Source of the DNA: Priapulus caudatus
Lineage: Eukaryota > Priapulida > Priapulimorpha > Priapulimorphida > Priapulidae
Assembly (NCBI RefSeq): GCF_000485595.1
Contig: NW_014577285.1
Location: 27,192 to 61,128 of the forward strand
Direction: 5' to 3'
DNA: 33,937 nt
In this document: one piece after another, positions 1 through 12,700 of the stretch
Layout of the letters: every line of letters begins with the position of its first letter
Position numbering within the stretch: position 1 is the first letter of the stretch
Made by a program: the position numbers and the translations under genes
Notes under the pieces: generated by a model
Database searches by the model: none
What the model was told of the DNA's origin: nothing
The model's input: only the letters and a program-made list of their open reading frames with translations

Positions 1-70
<70 letters not shown>

Positions 71-102
71 CGTGCACACACGCGCGCGTGTGTGTGTGTG
101 TA
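1..102. repeat. (TG)n / (CA)n microsatellite
   Basis: The window opens inside a TG dinucleotide run, interrupted near 67-89 by CGTG and CGCG units. It is probably longer than shown, since the edge cuts it. Confidence 0.97.
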
Positions 103-1817
103 GGAAAAAGGCAATGAAAGTATGGAAGAGAATAATACGTAAAATTGCCAGTGGCTTTTTAATTTGTCATCATAGCAGGAAAAGCAGCACAATATAGGCT
201 ATTCGGACCACATGATTCCCTTTAAGTTTCCTTATAATTGCAACGAAAGTAAATTATCTAAATTCCATAAGAACAACTTCATAAACACTTGAGTATTTAT
301 ATAAACATTTGAGTTGCTACAACACTTTAAGGCTCATAGTTTTGATACTCGTGCACTCCGCAAGCCCTCAATGTTTATTGGGCCGTTACCATAGACATAT
401 GCCGTCTAGTAAAATCCTCGGTGGTCCCCTGCGGTGACAACGGGATGACAAAGTTGAAACAGGTGAAACGGAGTGTGAAATGGGTGACAAAGTTGTCCCT
501 CAGTCACGAGGCATGGCTGGTATCAAAACGTGAGCCTTCCAATTCATAATTTAACTATAACCAGATTAAACAGTCTTAACGAACAGATGAAGATAAATAT
601 GTTATCTTGATTAGTTTTACCCGGCTCACAAACACTCCGACAGGACGGAAACTTACTAAATACCACGCCTGCTGTTCACACGAAAATGGGAGCGGCTCGC
701 TTGACAGCTGGCCACCCACCGGGGAGGGTGTACCGGGTAGCAGAGTTCAGCAAAAATAGCAATTGTTAGTACTACTATTTCAATTTGTACAAAACTAGCT
801 GCCTGGGCTTCGTAACATTAAATCTTTCTAAAGCTGCCTAAGAATGCTCTTCATAGATATAATTTAATATTTAATATACATTTTCCAATGACACGTAGAT
901 TAATGTGTCACTATTTCGGATACGTGCCATTTCATATATCGCAGAAAAACACTAATAAGAACTACGTTAAAGGAATTCGCAAGCTTCCAAATTATAGAAT
1001 GGAGCGCGAAAATAGTTGAAAGCGTCACACAGTAAATGCCTAGAAACGACGAGAAGCACTACAAGCTCTATTCAGGTTGTGCGCCCCACGCAGAAATCAG
1101 TTCAACGCGGTACGCAAAACGGACGAAATGGCAAACATAATGAAAAAGTGGAAGGGAACTTCACACGTTAGCGACTTCCCACGGGTGACAATGTTTACCG
1201 CTGGCAGCATATACACATCTCGTAAACCTCTCTAACTCTCTGGGTTTCACATCACTTTCAGGCTGAAACAAACAAACAAACAGAAACATATTGTTACGCA
1301 AATAGATCGAGCATAGCCGAGTGAGAAATTACTCATGCGCTCAAGACGTTGCTATTATATTTCTTCGACTTATACGTAATTACAAGTGGCGCAGTTGTGC
1401 ATGGGCTAGCTGCCTGTCAATATTTGAAATACGTGTTTTAATTATGGTACACCATTATTTGTCATAGAAACCCCTGTTATATGTCAAATACTAATAACTA
1501 TGTCATGTTAGTATTCGATATTTGAATAATGTCTTATAATAATCTCGTTGGGTGACGGGCATAAAATTTCTATAGCTGCGTCGCAGTTTTATTACGTGAG
1601 CTGTCAATGCCGTTGAATGAATGAGATTCATCATTAAGTCCATCGCTAGATATAGAGCCTTTGGCTAAAAATGAAACGTTTTTCAGAACCGTCGTTTACA
1701 AAAAAAATTGGCATCAAATGTTTAAAATAGAATAGTCTTCAATCCTGCGTTAGCAATTACTAAATATCCTAAACCTCACTTTTTTTAAACGACCCCCTCC
1801 AATTAATTATAACTCAC
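1..1817 (-). other. long intron or gene 3' region without recognised exon
   Basis: Reading both strands I find no Ig, FnIII or other known domain. The stretch follows a good donor, so it is most simply the next intron. It is AT-rich apart from a GC-richer patch at about 660-740. Two near-identical 12-bp pieces (tgacaaagttg core) lie at 445-456 and 483-494. Confidence 0.6.
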
Positions 1818-2366
1818 CTTTAATTATTAATCTTGCAGACGTAGAGTCGTAACCTTCCTTACTAACGGCTTTACAGGTATATTCTCCGTCGTCTTCGGCT
1901 ATGGTGTCTGCAATCCCTAATGTGCACACTCCGTCCTTGTACTTTATGTCTATTGCATCGGAGGATGCGAGCTCCTGAAGCACAAGTGGTAATTTTGCAA
2001 ACCTCCGCGCAGTGTAGTTGCGAACTACGATCATTTTTATGCTTATGTATTCCTGATTTTATGGATGATAGATGTGTTATTTATCATCCGTGAAATCAGG
2101 AATACAAAAGCATAAAAACCATGAAACATCGCATCACCACGTACGATAGCAATACAGAATGTGTTTACTATATATTCCCAATTAATTTACCCAGCATTCA
2201 CAGAAATCGCTATCATGTGCGCTCACCTGCCCGTCCTTGTACCATTTCACTTCGGGCTCGGGCTGTCCGACTACTCTGCATGTGAAAAGTACCGGCTGTG
2301 CTTCTTTTACTGTCTGTCTGAAGAGCTTCTCAGTGAAACACGGTGTTCGGACGCCTGGCTTTCTCG
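1818..2366 (-). CDS. Ig I-set domain 15 (exons 2227-2366 and 1818-1974)
   Basis: [40 protein letters not shown], then a phase-0 intron, [17 protein letters not shown] and [20 protein letters not shown]. Both disulfide cysteines are present. The exon ends in LIIKG with donor GTGAGT, so the protein continues to the left. The intron inside this domain holds a strong hairpin. Confidence 0.91.
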
Positions 2367-5300
2367 CTATCCGCATATAAGTACATAATTATAAATACGA
2401 GTGAATTTTCGAGGCATGTAATGCCATGTAAATATGCATGCTAGTGAAATATTTGTATACATCGTTTACTTCATTGCAACACGGTGACGAAAATAGCATA
2501 CAACCAGGAGTGGATAATAGAGTTATATATAGTAATAGTTATAGTAATAGAAATAGAATAGAGTATAGTAATAGTTCTCTATTATCTACTCCTGATACAA
2601 CTGGATTGCGCTTACGTTCGGGCGCAAACTGTGATTTGGCTGCGCCATATCGTTTGGCTGGGCCTCGCGGCAGGTCTATGTTATTTATATCTGGTGTTGA
2701 CGGTTCGGATTTGATGATCTGGTCAATCGGAAGGCTGCTAGTAAACCTTCGCGAAGTTCTGGGCCGTGGATCTTCTCTCGCTGCAACCAAAGCCAAACAT
2801 GACGTCAATTCCTACTAATAAGTACTACTCTACTGCTCGTAAGCATGTTACTCTTGACGCAGGTCTGGTTCACCCATCAGGAAAACTAAGCGGCCGCATT
2901 GAGCAACATACTATGAGATTCAACAATATTCTCGGGGGTAATGGCTAATTGCAGGGCTGCTCTCTATCCAGGCACACGGGAATGATGTAAGAATACGTAC
3001 GATTGATGGACAGTCGGCAGTTGCACTCTGCTTCTCCAAGGTTGTTGGAAGCAACTAGCGAATATTTGCCGGCGTCTGCCATCTTTGTGGTGTTCAGGTG
3101 GAGCTCAGCCATGCCGGCCGAGTAGCTAATCTTGTAGGGGAAGCCATCAGTGATAGGAACGTTTTCCTTGTACCATTGTACCTGTAGGTGGCAGAACCAT
3201 GATAGTTGTTAATCGATTGATTGTACTGTTAATAGCGGGCGCTTATCAGTGGAGTACAAGTGTTTAAGTTTCTGCGCCAGGTCGATGAATATTTACATCG
3301 TGTATAAAAGAAACGCGTTTCTTCATGTATCATTTAGATAGATATTTTGACTGCCATGCTTTATAATATTTCAATAATCAAAATAAAATAAATTGTTTTT
3401 TATTATACGTGCATTAAAGTTGTATTATTTATATTACATACATAAATCACGTCGTGCAGGATATCTGAGTGTACGATAGGAACAGGAAGTGATGAGTAAA
3501 ACATCTGCGGGACGAATATTGCTTGGCAACGGTCAAGCTACAGCGTCTCGCACTTACTGATGGCATCGGATTTCCTGTGATGCAGCAGGACAGCTTTACG
3601 CCGAAGCCCTCTTGGATGAAGCGAGAACGCAAAGCGAAATCGAATCGTGGTGCCTTTTTCTCGGGCAGACCCCAGTGTTCCATTCGTACAGTCCACCTCC
3701 TTCTTCTAGTCGGAGAGAGGCTGCGGAATGGCAGCTGGTGCACCTCTGGGATTCCTGTCGACAAAAGAGAAATGACAATGCGACTTGCGGCAAAGGGAGA
3801 TGAAACGGTGCCTAGAACATACTAAAATTACCCATCATCCAATTACACTACGGGATAGCATCCCCGTCATGCTAAAAGCAGACGTCTTGCCGGCGAATGT
3901 ATTAGTAACATGGACTCACTTTCGACTCTCAGGTGAACGGTTTTCTCGCGGGTTCCAAATGAGTTAGTCGCCGAGACAATGTATTCTCCGGCGTCGTCCA
4001 CTTTGCACCTGTTCACGACGAGCTTGTAGTCGTTGCCGAAGTACTTCTGCATGTATTTGCCAGACTGCGACAGCTGATCACCTCCGTGATACCTGGGAAA
4101 ATTGAGTCATCAATACATTAAAGTCCATTACGCACTGCATGAGGAATATAGTAGAGTAGTCGTCATCAAAGATGAGTAGCTTCATTCAGATTACAAGATG
4201 AAGAAGGTATTTAAGAGATTTGAATTTATTTAGAGACCGTATAGTATATGTAAGCAAGCGGTGAATGTGTGAAAAAGCTAATATAAATAGTCATCGCTAT
4301 TTAGAGCAGTGAGATGTGAGAATCACGTATATCTAGGCGATTACATAAAACGAAAACCCACGAACTTACCACGAGACGACGGGCGGAGATGGTGCGATAA
4401 TCCTGCAGTCGAAAGTGGCGCTCCTACCTTCAATAGCCATTGTACTGAATGGCATCACGATGAACCTCGGGGCAGCTTCACTGCGGTCTGAAGGTCATAA
4501 CAACACAATACGTGTAAGGTCTTCTCTTGTTTGCCGGAGTATAGTCAATGTTTTCTACGTACGTGCACCACTACTAAACACAGTGAAACTTCCAGAAACC
4601 GACATTTCACATCGCGATAGAACTGTTATACAGTTCTTACTGCCGTTTAGTGTATTTCTCACTTACCGAATGTGCTCTCATACATTTCATACTCCTTAGG
4701 TCTGTGTTTACGCAGTGAACTGTAGTTCGCAATGCGACCAATAGGCGGCATCGGTGTTGGATACGCAGCCTGCGAGAATGATACAAATTTGTTACGTTTA
4801 ATCTTTTAGATAATATCTAAACTAGATACTATGCATTAGGAGAATTTACACAACTTTGAGAAGCATATTGAGAAACCATTTCAATAATACATGAATAACA
4901 GCGAAAAAATACACTAATGTTTTAAATTTAAATAATGAACTGACGAAATATATTGGATCAGTTGGCAATTATTTTTGTTCCGCACTATGACATATTAAAA
5001 ACTTAATATTCAAACAGAAGGATCATGCTCACGTATCTCTCTCTGATCTTGTCTCTGATGTTGCGATATCTTTCATTAGGTATCTTGTTGTTGTAGTGGC
5101 TCAGGTCACCCTTCAGCCATGGGTGGTCTAGAGCATCATGCACCGTCATACGTGACCTAGACGGATAAATATTAAAATACAGAACTAACCGTCGCAAATT
5201 TCACAATAGGTACTATAAGCATTAAGAACATAGAAAAAAATTATCTACAATGCATTAAAATTCTAACCAGAATGTAGCCAAATTTTCGCGATAACCGATA

Positions 5301-6167
5301 TAAAAAACACTTTATCAATCATCCAATTCAGCCTAACCAGAATCGGATCGATTAATTCAGAGATAACTAATGACATACTTCTTATCCTTCAAGATTAGGC
5401 TCTTGATGAAATCCTTTGCTTCGTCTGAGATGCCCTTAAAAGCATTTGGCTCGAAGATCCAGTCACATCGCTTAATGTTCTTAAGAGTCTCGACATCATT
5501 GTCGCCGGCGAATGGAGACAGTCCACTCAAACTGCAAAAACAGCGAAGTGCATCGCAAAATTTCACAAGTGTTTCATATGTAGGCGGTGCAACCGCACAC
5601 AAAACGCACATTCCTTAAGTAAATAATATTAAATTAAATTAATATTTATAATTAATATAATAATTATCATTAATATAATAAGTAAATATTCCTGCCATTC
5701 TCGTGAGATAACATTGAGCTCACTCGCGCACAGTCGCGTACTCACATGACATAGGCCAGTACGCCGATGGCCCACATGTCGGTGTAGAAGCCGACCGGCT
5801 CTCGATCGACGATCTCCGGCGCAGCGAACTCGGCTGTTCCCGTGCTCACCGTCACCGGCTCGTTGGGGTTCAGCTTCGCCGACAGGCCGAAGTCGATGAG
5901 CTTCACCTCGTTGCTGCGGTTCGTCGTCGCCATCACGTTCTCGGGTTTGATGTCCAAGTGCACGATGTTGTTCTCGTGCATGTGTCGCAGGCCGTCGCAC
6001 ACCTGTCGCATGTAGTTGATTGCTTCGGCCTCCGTCATCTTGTACGTGTCGGCTGTGATGCGCTCGAACAGCTCTCCTCCGGACAAGCTGTGTGAAGTGT
6101 CGACATGGAAATGTCATGTGGGGGAAATTGCAGAACAGGACAGAAAGAAAGAGAGAGAGAGCGAGAA

Positions 6168-6217
<50 letters not shown>

Positions 6218-9200
6218 TGCACGCGCTCACAAGCGAGGGAAAGAAGGGGGACAAGTGGGCAGGCGACGAGGGGAAAGGTAATAGGCCGAAGCGCAGATAA
6301 GCCCGATTAGGCAACATGGAAGAGGCAAGTGAAGCCTTAGATAATAATGCAAAAACAGAACAAACAAACAGAGATAGACGGGGTAGAAAAAGATTATATA
6401 TATATATATATATATAATAAACTCTCTCTATATATATATAGAGAGAGAGAGAGAGAGCGAGAGAGTGCGCGTGAAAACCACGCGTTTCCCATATTGAGTC
6501 GAGCGCGATGCGCGCACTGGAGTGTATAAAACAGCGAATCATCGTATACACATTATACTCACAATTCCATGATCATACACATCTCATCGGGTGCCTCGTA
6601 GGCGTCATGTAAGTGCAACAGCTTGGGGTGATGCAGGTTGTTCATGATGTCGATTTCGTTCTGGATCGTGCGCTTGTCTCGTGGGTTTGACGTGTTGATG
6701 AACTTGGCAGCGAATCCGTTGCCTGTCTCCCTCTCCACGCAACGATGCACAACGCCGAACGCTCCACTGATGGACGACACAACGACAGCAACGCTATTAA
6801 TACTCAACTCATTATTGATACTATATATAAACTATAACTAATAACTATAACTACTATAGCTATTGACTATAATATCGATACTGAACATGATGACAAGTGT
6901 GTGACGACCAAACACGAGAGTAAACGTAGGTAGGGATTTCGTTACGTCGCGCGTTCTTTAACTATATGCTTACACTCCTAATTCCTCCAAGATATCATAG
7001 TCATCGTATACGCTTCCGTGCTTGATTCGGACGGGCTGGGGAACGTACTTCTTGTAGTAGTCATACCCTAAAATTTACAGGCGGGTAGAATTATTACGCT
7101 GTGATCGACTAAATACCTATTGCTTCAACATAACACTGAATGGTCATTTGATGGTTCAGTCGTCGGCTTAATTAAACAAATTATTCCCTGATCAATATCT
7201 CGCAAGGAAAACATTGTCACATGTTTTAGCCGTGCAGCATTTCCATTATGACTATATTACAATCCCCCAATAGACAATATCCGCATGACTCATTTGCCCT
7301 TCTCACGCAATATAAGAATTATCTCATTATATACTTACAATACATATCATAGTCGTCAGCTCTGGGGCCCTTTCCTCTAATTTTCCTTCCAGTTTCATCT
7401 AAAACAAATAATGATTTGTTAGTCATAGATCCCCATCCACGAGAAACATGCAACCGATCTAACAATAATTTTGTACGATAGTGCCATTTGCGAGCACAAT
7501 GAATGATCAACACTGTTGTAACGGTCGATTAGATACTCAAGCATTTCTCTTCTATTCAGATACAATGGCGTAACGATGATAAGATTTACCTTCCCAGCCT
7601 CCTGCTCTCTGTCTTTTGGATCCCTCAAAGTCTGAAATATTAAATGCACGGTAACTAAATATAAGTAAATCAGTATCTGACACAATGACCATTATATGTT
7701 CTTATTACTTAGCAGCGAATTAATCATCAGCGAACTGAGGAGTACTTCATTCCTTTAAATTTCTTATGAGATAAACCTGGTTTCGTACAAATGCCAACGA
7801 CAGAACCTTGCTATGATTAAAGATGGAAGAAACAGACAATATACAATAACAGACAACAGACAATGAATTCTTGAGATGGTAGAGTTCATGTCATAATAAT
7901 TTGTATAATATTTAAGGCACAGGAGCAAAATAATATATGATACGTATAAACTAGGGTTGTGATATAAAATACCCCTCCCCAAAAACAATATAAAAAACGA
8001 AAAAAAAGCTTCTCTTCATACAAACCTTCTGCATTGTAGTAATTTCCCAGTCACAGTTTAGAAGGTAATTTAAAAAGTAAAAGCCATCAAATGATTGTTA
8101 ACACGCAAACACAATCACAACGAGATTGTTTCGCATGTGATTGTGATTATGAAGACACCGCTAAAGAAGACATGCTGATAATAATGCGTATTATTTACTA
8201 ATAAATTGGTATAATGTTGCAATCTTATAAAAGATCATATTAGTTTTAATAGATGAGATGAAAGATGAACACATACAAATTAAAATAAATTGACGAAAAT
8301 AAATTTATTGATATTATATGAACGGCGCTTGATGTTTGTAAACTTTTGCAATGAAATTAATTGTACAACAACAAAACAATTGTTATGAATCAACACGGCA
8401 TATGCGCATTAAGGCACTGTACATATAGTTAATATATAACGATTACTAGCGTAATAAACAAGACATTTAACGATTGTAGCTACGGTGAATTCCATTAGCT
8501 TCATGATTTTATTAGCGTCATTACAACCGCACCACCACCACCACCGAACGCCACTGCCGCACCCACCACCACCGAACGCCACTACCGCACCCACCACCAC
8601 CTACGGCCACTACCACCTCTACTATCACTGCCACTACCAACGGCCACGGTCACGACGGCGACGACGACGACGACGACGATGACGATAACGACGACCACAA
8701 CCACCGCCACCGCCGGCGTACCGCTCCTGCCACAACAACCCATTTTTCCTCTCTCGTCAACTATACTCTATTAGTATCTTTAGTTAATGAAGTAAGCGCA
8801 CAACGGCAATCTGTAATTGTCGGTAACAAACACCATGACTATCTGCATACCTTGTGTACGGATTGGAGCAGTAGCTTCGCATGGTTCGCTCCTACCATAG
8901 AAGTTCTCAGCCGCGATGCGGAACATATACTCCGTCTTTGGCTTTAGGTTTTCCACTGTGAAGTGCGTAAACCTGAAAAAGGACGTCCGAGGTTAGCGCA
9001 AACGACACTCATGTCATTAATCACGACGTACACAGCACAGTACTAGCCGTTAACTTACCAACTCGTACAATTGCAATTCGGAAATGCTGTGTTGATAATT
9101 CATGCGCGTGATCTCCTTATACGATTTCCGCAAGAAATGTATTTCATCATTGATTTTAATTTTATGGCTGTAGCCCACCAAACCAGGTTTTACATAATGA

Positions 9201-9588
9201 TGTTTTCGCACATGGAACACAGCTGCACAACTGATACCAGGTGATCTTCCCTAAACACGATCTTGTTCGTAGCAACTCGCCGACGCCTGCGGTAATATTT
9301 CACGCAGATATACCTCGTGCTTCCAACGCGGTTCCATTTGTGTCTGTCCGGGTTGGCACCGTCCGGCTGGCAATACTCTAGCACGTACTCCGTGATGAAG
9401 CTGCCACCGTCACTCAGTGGTGGTTTCCAGGAGATCGAGACCGACGTATCACGCACGTTCTCGATCAACGGGAAGCGAGGGGGCTCCGGACGATCTACAG
9501 TCGCCGAGTAGAACGAGAGATAGAATGAAAGGTGAGTTAGAAAAAAAAGATGGTGAAAACGAAAGAGAGAGAGAGTGAGTGAGAGGAA

Positions 9589-9628
<40 letters not shown>

Positions 9629-9638
9629 GTGAGAGGAA

Positions 9639-9682
<44 letters not shown>

Positions 9683-9692
9683 GTGAGAGGAA

Positions 9693-9727
<35 letters not shown>

Positions 9728-12700
9728 TGTGTGAGAGAGAAGGGGGTATGTACATTGCCATGCAAAACATTATAGTATTCTGACCATAATAACTAAGGTA
9801 ATCTACCCACAAACAACTGATGCCACCCGTTCAAAAAGAATATTTGCACAGCTTTCTTAATTTTATAAACCAAAAATCTGTGTTAATTTGAAGCTCTGAG
9901 CAAACGCCATCAGGCGGAGACATACCGTTGACCTGTACGTTGACAACGCAACTGTCTTGTCCGAGCTCATTCTCCAAGATGAGTCTGTAAGGACCACTGT
10001 GTCTTTTCTCAGGCTCTCTGATAGTAAGAACAGCGTGTCTGTCCAGGACCTCCATCTGTAGGTATCCGAAGCATGCTCACGATAAAATTACGTGCCACTT
10101 ACCGAAATTTTCATTTAATATACATAATCTTTCCAAAGTACGTTGCGTTGCATGAGATTTCAAACTATGCTGGTCAATTGTCAATTCCATTCTGCTACAG
10201 GTGCGTTAACCTTGTAACTTAACTTATACATTACGGAAATTTCATATGCATAGCTCATCGAAAACGTGCTACGAGTATAATTGCATAATATTGCCGTGCC
10301 GCAAATATATAGATTTTACAACTCTTAATTTCTATTTCCTGTTGCGTACTCATTGACCGAATGCTCTACTCGTATGGACTTACGTCAAAGTGGCCACCCT
10401 TGATAATATCTTCGCCATCGTGTGTCCATATAGCTCTGGGCTTGGGATAGCCAGTGAATGGCAGCTTGATGACAATCGTCTCACCCTTCTCGAATGTAAC
10501 TGGCGCCTGGAAGCGCGGTGGTACCTTGATCTTTGGTGGAGCTAAAGGCAAAATAAACGTATATTCATTACTGACAACACAGTTTAACAAATTGTGATAA
10601 TATGTAATAGCCTTGCAAATAGAGGGCGGATAGCGGAGATTTTCGCGGTTATAACTGCATTCGACAACCATGGAACCATTAACTATTAACCATGGATATT
10701 AGCAAAATGTAACGAAAGCAGAGCAGATGACATTTTTTCTGTAGGACTTCCGAAAAACGGCAAAACAAAATCAATTGCTACAACTATACCGATAAAAGAA
10801 TGCTTACATTTAATCTTCAGGTCGGCTCTGGAAGCTCTAGCTCCCGCTCTGGTCGTAGCACGGCATACGTACTCGTCAGCATCCTCGCCAAAGATGTTGC
10901 TGATGACAAGGAAGTGACGGTCGCCCTCGTGGAACATCTGGTGTTTGCTACCCGGGAAGATTTCTCTTGTTCCCTTGAACCTGTGGTAATCGAAGAATGG
11001 TATTCGCTTTTAGTCGTATAGCTGGTCCAGGGCGTTTAAAAAAAATTACAAAACACGTCACGACACTTTTTGTGCATTAACAATGCGTTTCCCGGCGTGT
11101 CATGAGGATAAGATTGTATAGAATAATTTATAGTTTGCGCCAAGACTATGAAAACAGGCTAATTCTGCCCCTGTACCCTATATAAGTGTTCATTTCAACC
11201 AAACATCAATAGTTTTCTATACTAACACCTGATCAGGATGTTTGTGCGTTTTGATTGTTCCCACAAGGTGACTCGTGCTTCGTGTGTAACGTGTTAACAG
11301 ACATTGAAAGGTTACAAATACGCAAACCAAATGTGCCTCGTGCAGTTGAATGTAAAAAGTTGAATTAATATAGATCACGTACCATTGAATCTTTGTGTTT
11401 GGTGGACAATCGATCTCACACTCGAACTGGGCAGACTTGTCTTGAACACCCATAACGTTTTGGAGGGGTCTGAGGAAGACTGGTAACCTCGGTGCTTAAA
11501 AAATAAATAATGAATTATAAATTAATTGCAAATGACGTGGAGTGCGATCACAAAAAGCCAAAAAATAAACACAAATGTTAACAGCTATATGAAATTAATA
11601 AACCCACAGCTAAACTCAATTACCCATTTTTTCTTAATTAGATCCCACCTATAATTCCACCGTGCAAAGCTTACCATTTGGATCCTTTATCTTAATTGGA
11701 GTTGAGTTGGCCGAAGGTTTGCTCTGACCAGCCTCATTCACAGCGAAAATGCGGAACTCGTACTGCCTGTCCTCGATGAGGTTGGACACATTGAAGATGG
11801 TTGGGAGACACAGCTGTGTGTTAACGCGGTTCCACCTGGAGTAAGACGATTTCCTTCCATAATTAGGATTGCTGACATATTACTGTGTATGAAAATATAT
11901 GATTGTTATGTATGCTGTTTATTTACCGTTGAATTGCCTTGTTTCTTTTTTAAAGTTATTGGTTTTTAGAATTATTATAGAAGCTTCGCTCCCTGGTTCT
12001 TAATTAAAACAGGAAACTCTTTGTAAAAAGAAATCGGGACTATACCTACGAATGTATGAGTTTTTGATTGAATAGTGTGTAACATGTCAAGCAGTTTTGT
12101 GTCAGCACAGTGCATCTATGCATACCTGTCATCATTAACTTCACGCTTTTCTATCCAATAGCCAGTGATCCTGCCGCCTCCATCATCTGATGGTTTGTCC
12201 CAGGTGAGGCTAACGAAGTCTCCTCCAACCTGTTGGATTTCGGGAACTCCTGGCGGGCCTGGCGGATCTATAGTGAACAAAATAGGAATGATTTACAAGT
12301 TTAATGTGTTGACCATAACACACATAAAATAAATACTGTAAACCTCGTCATAATGCTATTGTTTTGCTTTAACTTGCCCTATACTACTTCTAAACTACGA
12401 AACTTTCGGCTGTGTTCGCAGACTCCATCACATACCAAATGGCAGACGGATGGTGACGGGTCCATCAGCGTACAGTGGTTCGCTGTCGCCATTTTCATTG
12501 ACGGCCATCACTCTGAATTCGTACTCTGTACCGTCCATCAAGTTGTTTGGTGTAAACGTTGTATCCTGTTGATATACAATGTAGTACATTACGCGTAATT
12601 CTGCGTATTTTCGCAATCGTCAATTCAACGCTGAACTCGTATATCTTACATCCTAAATCTGCTATTTTCGACAGCTAAACGAAGTGGACAGGTTTAATTT

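Larger units (their letters stand above)
6088..6562 (-). other. kinase intron rich in GA and TA repeats
   Basis: A 475-nt intron between the second and third kinase exons. It contains the two simple-repeat blocks listed separately and no recognisable exon. Low-complexity open frames here come from the repeats. Confidence 0.85.

Noticed and set aside
6-197. Open frame of Cys-Val repeats at the left edge
   Set aside because: It is a translation of the TG microsatellite with no start context or homology.
660-740. GC-richer patch that might be an exon
   Set aside because: I found no acceptor with an open frame and no Ig or other motif on either strand.
2438-2608. Extension of the linker exon into 2539-2615 (ending in a run of Leu and Tyr)
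   Set aside because: The donor C|GTAAGC at 2616 is the only one that keeps frame with Ig 15, and the extension runs into the MITE-like element.
5629-6551. Leu-Ser-Phe-rich and Arg-Glu-rich open frames around the kinase intron
   Set aside because: They are products of GA and TA repeats, or out-of-frame readings of kinase exon 5746-6087.
8110-8145. 10-bp inverted repeat in the large intron
   Set aside because: It is short and imperfect outside the arms, as expected by chance in 1.2 kb.
8485-8682. Pro-His and Arg-rich open frame at the CCA repeat
   Set aside because: It is repeat-derived, and both strands are open only because of the triplet pattern.
9564-9740. CRISPR-like spacing of a repeated core
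   Set aside because: The spacers are plain GA runs in a eukaryotic intron, so it is a minisatellite.
9190-9812. Ser-Leu-rich open frames resembling membrane segments
   Set aside because: They come from the CT strand of the GA minisatellite. The real exon in the region is 9314-9494.
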